Positions 41,767 through 51,059 of a DNA stretch of 64,000 nt are shown here, in pieces. Made by a program: the position numbers and the translations under genes. The stretch comes from Planctomycetota bacterium (GTDB lineage: Bacteria > Planctomycetota > UBA1135 > GCA-002748355). Within the stretch, counting starts at the first letter, position 1. Each line of letters starts with the position of its first letter. The notes under the pieces were generated by a model, which worked only from the letters and a program-made list of their open reading frames with translations, was not told the origin of the DNA and ran no database searches. Where the stretch lies: contig JACKHW010000003.1 of the NCBI GenBank assembly GCA_020638795.1, positions 1 to 64,000 on the forward strand, given 5' to 3'.

Positions 41767-43251
41767 ATGGTGAACCGCTCAACACTCGTTGCACTGACTT
41801 CCGTGCTCCTGGCAGCCTCTGCTGCCGACGCTCTTGCTTGCTTCTCACGCGACACCGTCGCGACGCCGAACGTGATCGTCCGCTCCATCAACGGAACGAC
41901 ATGGCGTGTGCTCGTGCCGGGGTACACGTCCGTCGCCGCGGCATCGGGTGCGTACTGCGCGGTCGGGATGTCGATCCCGACCTCCGGCTCGATCGTGAGC
42001 GTCGACGACGCCCGCGTGATCGGCATCGATGCTTCGACGTACGACAACGTGACGTGGGCTTCCAGCACCGCGGTCGCGACCGCGTTCAACACCGTCTCCG
42101 CAGGCAACTGGACGGGGTTCCTCGGGCAAGCGACCAACTCGATCGCCGCCGGAACGAAGGTCCTCTACGACATCGTGGTCACGGTCTCGAGCGGCACGAC
42201 GCTGGCCCAGCTCACGACCGACTTGCTCGCGAGTGACATCGGTAGCGATGCCGCGACGTCGACGGGCTCGCTCGCCGGCGGCACGTTGCAGTCGATCTTC
42301 CGGCCGACGACGGTCACGGAGCAGGTGCTCTACCGGAACTCGCGCGTGTTCCACAACGAGGCGTACTCCAACATCTCGACGCGCGCGACGGCCGACTCCG
42401 CCGACACGCTGGTCTTCATGCAGCCACGCGATTTCCGCCGCGGACAAGGAGAAGCCAGTGGCTGGGTCGTGCGTGTCCAGGACCAGAACCAGTCGACTTC
42501 CGAAGACGTCGCACTCGGCTTCGTCGCCTATTCGAGCACGACCGCCGATACGCCGGACCTCACGCCTGCCGGGCGCTTGACGACGGTCCGCTACTCGCTC
42601 TTCGGAACCGGTTCGGGAGCCGCCGCCGCGATCTACACGCTGACCACTTCGGTCGGCGTTCCCGTGGGCGAGTTCAGCGGCCTCACGATCGAGCTGCCGA
42701 AGCCGGCGACCGACTTCCCGGCCGACGGCCTCACGGTCGCGATGCAGGACGGCGATACGACCTATTTGCCGGCCGCGGCTCGTGCTCAGTGGACCTACGT
42801 CGCCAACGGCGCGACAGCGACCGCCTTGCGTCCCGCGGGCACAACGATGCACTTCGGAGGTCTCTACGACTGCGGCACGATCCAGTCCCAAGCGTTCAGC
42901 TCGGTGTACGGGCCAAGCAACCGCCTCAGCGGCGCCGAAGCCCTGTCGCCGGATGCGACCGGCGGTGACCTGACGTCGTTCCGCATCCACCACCAGAAGT
43001 TCGCGAGCTCGGTCGCGCTGATCATGGTTGCTGCGGACTACGGGCCGATCAAGAGTTCAACGACGCTCAAGGACTACATGCTGCAGCCGCTGTTCACGAC
43101 TCTGATCGTGGCGACCGATGCCAACGGCGTCGGCAACTCGATCGGCTTCCCGGTTCCGCCAAACATCCTGCTCGCGGTCCAAGGCTGCTACTTCAACTTC
43201 ACGAACTTGACGTTCCAGTTCGGCGACGCCTGCCGCTTCCAGACGCACTGA
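41767..43251 (+). CDS. Secreted protein of unknown function, tandem paralogue B
   Basis: 494 aa. ATG 41767 has a strong GAGGAGAGACCACC upstream, 14 nt after the stop of paralogue A. The signal peptide is LTSVLLAASAADALA. The mature sequence matches paralogue A at the same positions (TTWRVLVPGY, YCAVGM, NWTGFLGQA, SRVFHNEAYSNISTR, YSLFGTGSGAAA, MHFGGLYDCG), so the pair arose by tandem duplication and diverged. It has the same conserved Cys near the N-terminus and in YCAVG and YDCG, plus Cys in the C-terminal GCYFNF and DACRF. No enzymatic motif is visible. The better ribosome site suggests it may be made in larger amounts than A. Confidence 0.78.
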   Translation: MVNRSTLVALTSVLLAASAADALACFSRDTVATPNVIVRSINGTTWRVLVPGYTSVAAASGAYCAVGMSIPTSGSIVSVDDARVIGIDASTYDNVTWASSTAVATAFNTVSAGNWTGFLGQATNSIAAGTKVLYDIVVTVSSGTTLAQLTTDLLASDIGSDAATSTGSLAGGTLQSIFRPTTVTEQVLYRNSRVFHNEAYSNISTRATADSADTLVFMQPRDFRRGQGEASGWVVRVQDQNQSTSEDVALGFVAYSSTTADTPDLTPAGRLTTVRYSLFGTGSGAAAAIYTLTTSVGVPVGEFSGLTIELPKPATDFPADGLTVAMQDGDTTYLPAAARAQWTYVANGATATALRPAGTTMHFGGLYDCGTIQSQAFSSVYGPSNRLSGAEALSPDATGGDLTSFRIHHQKFASSVALIMVAADYGPIKSSTTLKDYMLQPLFTTLIVATDANGVGNSIGFPVPPNILLAVQGCYFNFTNLTFQFGDACRFQTH

Positions 43252-43263
43252 TTCCGGCACGCC

Positions 43264-43313
43264 CGCGCCCGTCCCCGACCGGCTCGTTGCCCGTTGGAAT
43301 TGCGACGGGCGCG
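43264..43313 (+). other. 10-bp inverted repeat after the paralogue pair
   Basis: CGCGCCCGTC at 43264-43273 is exactly complementary to GACGGGCGCG at 43304-43313, with a 30-nt loop containing a second small stem (GCCCGT/ACGGGC, which shares the right arm). It starts 13 nt past the stop of paralogue B and could end that transcript or stabilise its 3' end. No T run follows. Confidence 0.5.
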
Positions 43314-43355
43314 CTTCATGATCGTGCGCTTTCCGTCGAATCAGGAGAACGGCCC

Positions 43356-43871
43356 GTGAAGTGCCCCTGCGGAAGCACCGAGACCTACGAAGCTTGCTGC
43401 GAGCCTCGCCATCGTGGCGCAGCACCTGCCGAGACCGCCGAGGCACTCATGCGAGCGCGTTACTGCGCGTTCGTCATGGGCGAGATCGACTTTCTGGTCG
43501 ACACCCTCGCGCCCGAAGCGCACGAGGACGGAGAACGGGAAGCGATCGAAGCCTGGTCCAAGGGCAGCGAATGGCACGGCCTCGCGATTCGCAAGACGGA
43601 CGGTGGCGGTCCTGGGGACGAACGCGGCACGGTCGAGTTCGTCGCGCACTTCTCGCAAGGCGGCGAAGAGCAGTTCCATCACGAACTCGCGACCTTCGAG
43701 CGGCGTAATGGTCAGTGGCGTTTCGTCGACGGGACCACGCCGACCGTGCGCACCAAGCTCCGCGAAGGCCCCAAGATCGGAAGGAACGAGCCCTGCCCGT
43801 GCGGAAGCGGCAAGAAGTACAAGCGTTGTTGCGCGCAGCGAAGTTCCGAAGCCACCGAAACTTCGGCGTGA
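43356..43871 (+). CDS. YchJ-like SEC-C motif protein
   Basis: 171 aa from GTG 43356, which has AGGAG 9 nt upstream; a longer frame to 43287 begins with unrelated sequence. The N-terminal zinc-binding SEC-C-like motif is CPCGSTETYEACCEP, followed by the YchJ core (AEALMRARYCAFVMGEIDFL). The C-terminus has a second SEC-C motif, RNEPCPCGSGKKYKRCCA. The two motifs flank a middle alpha+beta domain of about 100 residues with a Gly/Glu-rich loop. These proteins probably bind zinc and act near ribosomes or the export machinery, but the role is not known. It is upstream of a coiled-coil exported protein on the same strand (103 nt gap). Confidence 0.85.
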   Translation: MKCPCGSTETYEACCEPRHRGAAPAETAEALMRARYCAFVMGEIDFLVDTLAPEAHEDGEREAIEAWSKGSEWHGLAIRKTDGGGPGDERGTVEFVAHFSQGGEEQFHHELATFERRNGQWRFVDGTTPTVRTKLREGPKIGRNEPCPCGSGKKYKRCCAQRSSEATETSA

Positions 43872-43974
43872 CCGCGCGGGAGATCTTCCCGGCGCGCCTC
43901 GCTCGATCCGTCGTGCAGCCGATCCGAAGAGCCGGCGTGGTGGCTGCCCACGGCTTTCGTGGCAGAATGCGCCG

Positions 43975-45216
<1,242 letters not shown>

Positions 45217-45261
45217 GCGGGTCGCGGCCTGCCGCACACGACACTGCTGGCGACGATCGGC

Positions 45262-46944
45262 TCAGCGCTGCGTGCCCGAGTCGTCGAAGTGCTTGAACTC
45301 GCCGCCGTTCTCGGCGGCGAGCTTCTTCAAGAAGTCGGCGTTGAGTCCGTCACCGATTCCGATCGTGTGGACAATGATGCTGCCGAGCGGGTTCCACGAC
45401 CGCACCGCGCGCAGGACCTTGTCCGGGTCATCCAACTTTCCGTCCGTCGTCGTCGGCGACCCGTCCGTCAGCAGGAAGATCGTGTCGACACCTTCGCCAC
45501 GCGACTTGTCGCGCCGGCGAGCTGCGCCCTTCTTCCCCATCGCGACATCATCGATGCTGAAGGCGAGCTTCATCGCGTCATGGATGTTCGTCGAAGCGAC
45601 GGGATTCAGCTTCGCGACCCATGCAGTCGCTTCGGCGATCTTCGACGGATCGGCCTTTTGTAGGTTCGGCATCCATGCCTCGGCTACGTCGCTGTACCAG
45701 ACGACGTTGAAGTTCTTCGTTCGCTCGAGTCGCTGAAGCGCTTCGATGAGCTCTTGTTTGCATGCCTCGAGTCGTGTCGTTCCCTTGCCCTTGTCGCCTG
45801 CAGGCTCACCGATCGGACTGGCGACCGTGACTCCACCACCTCCACTGCCACGAGGTTTCCGCCACTTGACCTGCTTCTCCATCGATTGCGAAGCATCGAT
45901 CACGTAGACGATGCCTTCACCGTCCTGGGGAATTCCCATGTAGTAGAAAGAATCGTCCTCGATCTCTTTCGACGCCTTGAACATCGAGCCTCCACGCGCG
46001 ACGCGCTTCGGCGCGCCTTCGGCAACCCACGCGCGACCCTCCGACGCGAACCACCCCTCCCACGAGGTCTTCGACACGCCGAGTTTCTTGCCGGTGAAGT
46101 CCTCGAGGGCCAACGAGACTCGCCGACGCACTTGACCACGCTCGCGTGCGAGCAACGCGATCAACGCCTCGACGGACTCCGGAACGCGAACCGAGGCACA
46201 AGCATTCGCGGCCTGGACCCGCACTTCGTCGTCGTCATGACCGAGGAGGTCGATCAAGGCAGGTCCGAGCGGTGCTGCCTTCTCTTCGAGCCTGCGGATC
46301 CCCTGGAGGAGAGCGAGAATGTCCTCCGTGCGCTTCTTGGAGCGGGTCAGAGCCTTCCCGATATCCGCAGTCAGCTGTTCGCCGAGCCCGGGCAGCGCTC
46401 CCGCCGCAGCCAGCTTCAACGCGAGGCTACGGCGCGCATCCCCGATGACCTTGGTCAACAAGAAGCGCGCAGCCTTTTCGTCGCGCAATCGCTCGAGCTT
46501 GGAATCGACGTTCTCGAGCACGAGGCGGCACGCGTCGAGGCGCTTGCGCAGCGCGGCGATCTCGCGCTCGAGTTCTTGAAACCGCGCGTGGCCGGCCGAC
46601 GGCAGTTGGCGCGACCTCGACGTCTCCTGCCCCTTGATGATCTGCGCTGCTTCTTGACGCATCTCCTCGCGAGACTTCGTGGTCTCCGCCACGTCCACCT
46701 CGATCCGTTCCCGCACGGCAACGATGGTCTTGGCGACGACCTCGCTGTCGAAGGGCAGGAGGTCGTCGAAGGCCGTCTGCCATGCGGCAACGTCGTTGCT
46801 CCGCAGGGCCTTGCGGATCGCGGCGACGGCATGCTTCTCGCTCGGCTCCTGACCCGACGGTTGCTCGCTGGTGACGGTTGCGGTGGCGGACAGGAGCGTG
46901 GACAGCGCCACGACGAGCATGCGTTTGGACCAGATTGCGTTCAC
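45262..46944 (-). CDS. Exported VWA-domain protein with HEAT-like repeats
   Basis: 560 aa from GTG 46944; ATG 46920 is an alternative, but GTG keeps the basic residues (SKR) before the hydrophobic signal LVVALSTLLSATATV. Residues ~30-190 are helical with a charged coiled-coil part, ~190-260 look like HEAT repeats (EVRVQAANACASVRVPESVE), and ~330-555 are a von Willebrand A domain with an intact MIDAS: VIDASQSM (DxSxS), Thr in ASTNIHDAM, and Asp in LLTDGSPTTTDG. Metal-dependent protein binding is expected. The longer frame to 47973 is antisense noise. It is divergent from the DUF1080 gene (81 nt) and convergent with the coiled-coil protein gene (45 nt). Partner unknown. Confidence 0.8.
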   Translation of the reverse strand: MNAIWSKRMLVVALSTLLSATATVTSEQPSGQEPSEKHAVAAIRKALRSNDVAAWQTAFDDLLPFDSEVVAKTIVAVRERIEVDVAETTKSREEMRQEAAQIIKGQETSRSRQLPSAGHARFQELEREIAALRKRLDACRLVLENVDSKLERLRDEKAARFLLTKVIGDARRSLALKLAAAGALPGLGEQLTADIGKALTRSKKRTEDILALLQGIRRLEEKAAPLGPALIDLLGHDDDEVRVQAANACASVRVPESVEALIALLARERGQVRRRVSLALEDFTGKKLGVSKTSWEGWFASEGRAWVAEGAPKRVARGGSMFKASKEIEDDSFYYMGIPQDGEGIVYVIDASQSMEKQVKWRKPRGSGGGGVTVASPIGEPAGDKGKGTTRLEACKQELIEALQRLERTKNFNVVWYSDVAEAWMPNLQKADPSKIAEATAWVAKLNPVASTNIHDAMKLAFSIDDVAMGKKGAARRRDKSRGEGVDTIFLLTDGSPTTTDGKLDDPDKVLRAVRSWNPLGSIIVHTIGIGDGLNADFLKKLAAENGGEFKHFDDSGTQR

Positions 46945-47025
46945 AACGGGAGAGCATATCAGCCTGCGTTTCACGTAGTCTGTGGCGAACCGCGGGCGCC
47001 ATGGACGACGCCCACGAAGATCCGC

Positions 47026-47940
47026 ATGGCCCCTTCGAATCCAAGCTCGATGACCCCACGGCTCGCATTCTCGTTCGCTCTCCTCGTCGTCTTCGGATCC
47101 TTTGCATCGAGCGCACCGCAGGACGGGCTCGGTTACCAGGACACGCCGATCGTGCGCGGCTACCACGTCCACGACGGGACCCGCCCCCAACCGACGCACG
47201 TCACGCCGGGGACGATGCCGGCACAACAACGACTGCAAGAACCACCGAGCGATGCGACGGTCTTGTTCGACGGAACGTCCCTCGATGCGTGGCGCGGCTC
47301 GAAGGGCGAGGCGGGATGGAAGATCGTGGTTCCAGAAGCGGTCGAATCGCTGCTGACCGACAAATGGATGGAGGTCGTTCGCGGGACGGGAACCATCAGC
47401 ACCAAGGAGGAGTTCGGCGACTGCCAACTGCACCTCGAATGGCGCACGCCCGTCACGTCGAAGGGCAAGGGACAAGGGCGGAGCAACAGCGGCGTCTTCT
47501 TCTGCGGGCGCTACGAGATCCAAGTGCTCGACAGTTTCGAGAATCGCACCTACCCCGATGGCCAAGCTGCCGCGATGTACGGTCAGTGGCCACCGCGCGT
47601 CAATGCATCTCGTCCAGCCGGGCAGTGGCAGAGTTACGACATCGTGTTCGAAGCGCCGCGCTACAACGCGGACGGCGACCTCGCATCGCCGGCGTTCGCG
47701 ACGGTCTTCCACAACGGCATCTGCGTGCATAATCGACAAGCTTTCGACGGGCCGACAGGCCACAAACGTGCTGCCGCTTACGGCAAGGCTCCACGCGGCA
47801 CGACGGATGGAATCGAGCGCGGCCCGCTCTCCTTGCAGGACCACGGCGATCCGGTGGCCTTCCGCAACATCTGGATTCGTCCGCTGCACACGTACGACGA
47901 AGGTCGCGCGGTCGGAGCCGGCAAGGACGGCGACAAGTAA
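47026..47940 (+). CDS. Secreted DUF1080 family protein
   Basis: 304 aa from ATG 47026 (ATG 47050 is an alternative start). The signal peptide is LAFSFALLVVFGSFASSA. The DUF1080 (3-keto-disaccharide hydrolase-type) beta-sandwich covers residues ~85-295: ATVLFDGTSLDAWRG, EFGDCQLHLEWRTPV, RSNSGVFFCGRYEIQVLDSF and VAFRNIWIRPL. These are the classic 'NSG(V)' and 'RNI(W)IRPL' marks. It lacks the ThuA part found in the 26-27 kb relative. It probably cleaves or binds oxidised sugar derivatives outside the cytoplasm. Co-directional with DUF502 (12 nt gap). Confidence 0.85.
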   Translation: MAPSNPSSMTPRLAFSFALLVVFGSFASSAPQDGLGYQDTPIVRGYHVHDGTRPQPTHVTPGTMPAQQRLQEPPSDATVLFDGTSLDAWRGSKGEAGWKIVVPEAVESLLTDKWMEVVRGTGTISTKEEFGDCQLHLEWRTPVTSKGKGQGRSNSGVFFCGRYEIQVLDSFENRTYPDGQAAAMYGQWPPRVNASRPAGQWQSYDIVFEAPRYNADGDLASPAFATVFHNGICVHNRQAFDGPTGHKRAAAYGKAPRGTTDGIERGPLSLQDHGDPVAFRNIWIRPLHTYDEGRAVGAGKDGDK

Positions 47941-47952
47941 GCGAAGCGCGCC

Positions 47953-48582
47953 ATGAATGCGGTCGTCAAACACGTCACGCGCGCGATGATCGCCGGCATC
48001 GTCGCACTGTTGCCGATCGGCGGAACGATCCTCGGCTTCGTTTGGATCGAAAGCACGCTTGCGGCGACTTGGAAGAGCATTCCTTCGCTCGCGCCCTACT
48101 ACGTGCCCGGACTTGGCGTCGTGGCCGTGCTCGTGGTCATCTATCTCATCGGTCTCGCGATCACGACGTTCGTCGGCCGCTATGTCTGGGCTCTGGTCGA
48201 TCGGTTGCTGGATTCGTTACCGCTGCTCGGTCCCTTGTACCGGAGCCTCAAGCAGATTCTCGGCTACGGCGAAGGGCGCGATGCCCTCTTCGAACGAGTT
48301 GTCTGGGTCCGCTCGCGCGAACAGGACGCGGAAGAACTCGGGCTCGTCACCAAGGAATGCCTCGATCAAGGATCGACGCTCGTCTTCGTGCCCGGGTCAC
48401 CGAACCCGGCGACTGGACGCTTGCTCCGCTTGAAGCCCGACGTGCTCAGGCCTGCGCACATGACGGTCCACGCTGCCCTCAAGACGCTCGTCGCGCTCGG
48501 CAAGCTCGATCTCGAGGCGGACGATGTCGAGCCGACCTCGTCCTGGACGACGAACTCCGACCCTGGTGAGAATCGTCCATGA
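47953..48582 (+). CDS. DUF502 family membrane protein
   Basis: 209 aa. Two membrane helices (MIAGIVALLPIGGTILGFVW and VVAVLVVIYLIGLAITTFVG) are followed by the family core DSLPLLGPLYRSLKQILGY and VFVPGSPNPATGRLLRL, which identifies DUF502. Family function is not known; plant relatives are called LCV-like. ATG 47953 follows the DUF1080 stop by 12 nt, and the stop overlaps the start of the next HAD gene (ATGA), so it sits in a tight operon. There is no signal cleavage site, so the N-terminal helix is retained. Confidence 0.88.
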   Translation: MNAVVKHVTRAMIAGIVALLPIGGTILGFVWIESTLAATWKSIPSLAPYYVPGLGVVAVLVVIYLIGLAITTFVGRYVWALVDRLLDSLPLLGPLYRSLKQILGYGEGRDALFERVVWVRSREQDAEELGLVTKECLDQGSTLVFVPGSPNPATGRLLRLKPDVLRPAHMTVHAALKTLVALGKLDLEADDVEPTSSWTTNSDPGENRP

Positions 48583-49295
48583 TCGGCGACCGGACGCCGA
48601 TTCGTGCCGTGTTGTTCGATGTCGACGGCACGCTCTATCACCAAGGTGTCGTGCGTCGGCGCATGGCTGCAGCCTTGCTCCGTCGATTCGCGTTCGAACC
48701 GCGGCGTGCGCGCGAACGGCTTCGGAACCTCTCGTGCTGGAGGGCTGCCCTCGAAGCGTTACGACCCGAGACGGCCGACTTCATCAGGCAACATGGCGGA
48801 CTGCGATCTCGACAGCGTTCGATCGCGCTGCAGAACGGCGCCATCGATGCGACGCTCGACGACGACGTCGACGAGTGGATGGCGACGCGCGCACTCGAGG
48901 TCTTGAAACCGGCACGCCGCGAGGGACTCGTCGAGTTGCTTGCGTCCTTGACGGACCGCGGCGTGCTCTTGGGTGCCTGGTCGGACTATCCGTGCGACGC
49001 CAAGCTCGAAGCACTCGATGTCGCCGAAGCGTTTTCGGTCCGCGTCAGTGCGGACGATGTGGATTGCCTCAAGCCATGGCCCCACGGATTCCACCTCGCG
49101 GCGAGACGCCTCGGCGTGCCCACTCGCGAATGCCTCTACGTCGGCGATCGAGCGGACGTCGATGCCGCGGGCGCGGCTGCGGCGGGAATGCGCTGCGTAC
49201 TCTTCGGTCGACCGGGTGCGAGCGGAGGGGTCTTCACCGTTCGTACTCCGGCGGACTTGCGCGATCGCTTGCTCGCGTTCCTCGACAACGGGTAG
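48579..49295 (+). CDS. HAD-superfamily hydrolase
   Basis: 238 aa. HAD motif I is AVLFDVDGTLYH (residues 10-21), motif III region is LKPWPHGF and motif IV is CLYVGDRADVDAAGA. The cap between motifs I and II is helical and Arg-rich. The start ATG overlaps the DUF502 stop as ATGA. Likely a small-molecule phosphatase; the substrate is unknown. It is 10 nt upstream of a FUN14-like gene, so DUF1080, DUF502, HAD and FUN14-like genes may be a single transcript. Confidence 0.83.
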   Translation: MIGDRTPIRAVLFDVDGTLYHQGVVRRRMAAALLRRFAFEPRRARERLRNLSCWRAALEALRPETADFIRQHGGLRSRQRSIALQNGAIDATLDDDVDEWMATRALEVLKPARREGLVELLASLTDRGVLLGAWSDYPCDAKLEALDVAEAFSVRVSADDVDCLKPWPHGFHLAARRLGVPTRECLYVGDRADVDAAGAAAAGMRCVLFGRPGASGGVFTVRTPADLRDRLLAFLDNG

Positions 49296-49305
49296 AACAC
49301 ATCTC

Positions 49306-49875
49306 ATGGCAAAGGACGAGCGGCGCCCCACAGACGAGACTCCGAAAGAAAAGCCATCGCTCTGGCAGCGATATTGGCGACAGCCGGGCTGGAAGAAGCT
49401 GTTGCTCCTCGGCGGCTCGATCCTGATCGTCCTGGGCGTGGTGTTCCAGGTCATGGCTTGGGTCGACCCGCCCCCCATGCCCGGCGGCGCGGGCGGCAAC
49501 GTCGGGCCTCTCGGCTCGTCCTTCACGGATCCACAAACGGGCGAAGTCTCGGTCGTCAAATCGAGTGAAACGGCGTGGTCCGAAGGTTTCTTGAAGCTCG
49601 GGTTCAGCTTCTTCGCGGGATTCGCGATCGGAAGCTTCGTCCGGGGCTTCCTCAAGATGTTCCTGTTCTTTGCCGGCGGCCTGCTTGTCGTACTCGTGGC
49701 TCTCGAATACTTCGAAGTCGCGAAGATCGACTGGTCGGTCCTCGACCGCTTGTTCAACTCCGCACGCGACAAGATTCTCGGCGAGTCCAACAGCTTCCGT
49801 GAGTTCTTGTCGTCGCGTCTTCCGAGCGGTGGCCTCGGTGCACTCGGTCTCTTCACCGGATTCAAGAAGTCCTGA
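49306..49875 (+). CDS. FUN14-like membrane protein
   Basis: 189 aa from ATG 49306. Residues 1-30 are charged, then one helix (LLLLGGSILIVLGVVFQVM), a Gly/Pro loop, and two to three Gly-rich helices (GFSFFAGFAIGSFVRGFLKM; FLFFAGGLLVVLVALEYFEV) that resemble the FUN14 family. The C-terminal ~55 residues are amphipathic. Function in bacteria is unknown. The upstream in-frame region to 48973 lies inside the HAD gene and is noise. Its 3' end overlaps the Dus gene start by 38 nt if the GTG start of that gene is right. Confidence 0.7.
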   Translation: MAKDERRPTDETPKEKPSLWQRYWRQPGWKKLLLLGGSILIVLGVVFQVMAWVDPPPMPGGAGGNVGPLGSSFTDPQTGEVSVVKSSETAWSEGFLKLGFSFFAGFAIGSFVRGFLKMFLFFAGGLLVVLVALEYFEVAKIDWSVLDRLFNSARDKILGESNSFREFLSSRLPSGGLGALGLFTGFKKS

Positions 49876-50860
49876 GACCCTGCGCCTCGGAACGCTCGGC
49901 ATCGCCAAGCCGTGGGTCCAGGCAGCGCTCAGCGGTTACAGCGACCTCGCGATGCGCCGCGTCGCTCGTGCGTACGGTGCGGCGTACGCACTCAACGAGG
50001 TCGTGATCGACGAAAAGGTGCTCCAGCGAGGCAAAGGACGCCAGAGAATCCTGTTCGTACCCGACGACGACCATCCGGTCGGTGGTCAACTCATGGGAAG
50101 CACACCAGGCCGTTTCGCCCAGGCGGCGAACGACCTCGTCGAAGCAGGGTACGACGTCGTGGACATCAACTTCGGTTGTCCCGTCGGCAAGGTTCTCGGA
50201 CGATGCCGTGGCGGCTACCTGCTCGGACAACCGGCGCTGGCGATCGACATCGTGTTGCGCGTCGTCGACGCCGTGCGCGATCGTGTTCCGGTCACGCTGA
50301 AGATGCGACGCGGCCTGTCCGACGATCCGAAGTCCGAAGGCGCGTTCTTCGAGATCCTCGACGGCGCCTTCGCCGCCGGAATCTCGGCAGTCACCGTTCA
50401 TGGTCGCACCGTGGATCAGAAATACGAAGGCGTGAGCTCGCGCGCGTTCTTGAAGCGCGTCAAGGCACATGCAGGCTCGCGCACGGTCCTCGGGAGCGGT
50501 GATTTGTTCTCGGCACAGGACGTCCATTCGATGCTGCGAGACACCGGTGTCGACGGCGTCACGATCGCACGCGGTGCGATTGGCAATCCGTTCATCTTCG
50601 AGCAATGTGATCGCGTCGCTGCAGGGTTGCAGCCCGTAGTTCCGTCCCTCGCGATGCAGGCGAACGCGATTTCACGTCATCTGGCCGAAGCGCTGCGGAT
50701 CGAGAAGGACGAAGCATCCGCTCTCGGCAAGACACGGCGACATGCGATCCAATACGCAAGACTACATCCCGAGCCGGTTCGCTGCCGGGATGCATGGGTC
50801 TTGATGCGCTCCCGTCTGGACTTCGATCGGGTACTCGGGGAGCTGTACGCAGCGAACTGA
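49838..50860 (+). CDS. tRNA-dihydrouridine synthase
   Basis: 340 aa from GTG 49838, which overlaps the FUN14-like gene by 38 nt and has GAGCGGTGG just upstream; no ATG or TTG is closer. Flavin (FMN) enzyme that reduces U to dihydrouridine in tRNA. The active-site segment is VVDINFGCPVGKVLGRCRGG (catalytic Cys114, inside GCP), the FMN phosphate part is GVDGVTIARGAIGNPFIF, and VTLKMRRGLSD and VTVHGRTVDQKYEG are further Dus marks. The N-terminal 'MAPMaG' segment is VQAALSGYSDLAMRR here, so the family is somewhat divergent. Which Dus subtype (A, B or C) it is cannot be decided by eye. Confidence 0.87.
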   Translation: MHSVSSPDSRSPETLRLGTLGIAKPWVQAALSGYSDLAMRRVARAYGAAYALNEVVIDEKVLQRGKGRQRILFVPDDDHPVGGQLMGSTPGRFAQAANDLVEAGYDVVDINFGCPVGKVLGRCRGGYLLGQPALAIDIVLRVVDAVRDRVPVTLKMRRGLSDDPKSEGAFFEILDGAFAAGISAVTVHGRTVDQKYEGVSSRAFLKRVKAHAGSRTVLGSGDLFSAQDVHSMLRDTGVDGVTIARGAIGNPFIFEQCDRVAAGLQPVVPSLAMQANAISRHLAEALRIEKDEASALGKTRRHAIQYARLHPEPVRCRDAWVLMRSRLDFDRVLGELYAAN

Positions 50861-50950
50861 GTCGTGCGTGCTGCGCGCAGAATCGAACCGCGTTCGCACG
50901 AACGGTGCGACGCCAACGCGGATTCGAGCCGAGTCGCGCAATTGCGACGC

Positions 50951-50992
50951 CCCCCGGGTTGTGGGCAGTACGCCCTGATATGATCCCGGGGG
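50951..50992 (+). other. Nested GC-rich inverted repeat in the 5' region of the lamin-tail gene
   Basis: CCCCCGGG (50951-50958) pairs with CCCGGGGG (50985-50992); inside it GGGC (50963-50966) pairs with GCCC (50972-50975). A TATGAT -10-like hexamer is at 50979-50984. It lies 90 nt after the Dus stop and 67 nt before the lamin-tail ATG, so it may terminate dus or shape the leader of the next gene. Confidence 0.5.
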
Positions 50993-51059
50993 CGCTCGCG
51001 AGCCGAAGACGCGTTCGCAGCGGATCCGACACTCTCTTTTCTGACCACCGGAGAACTAC

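Noticed and set aside
45754..47025. Long plus-strand extension upstream of the DUF1080 gene
   Set aside because: It is antisense to the VWA/HEAT gene and lacks a signal sequence until ATG 47026, where the real protein begins.
46945..47973. N-terminal extension of the VWA gene
   Set aside because: It runs antisense to the DUF1080 gene; the signal peptide near 46920-46944 marks the true start.
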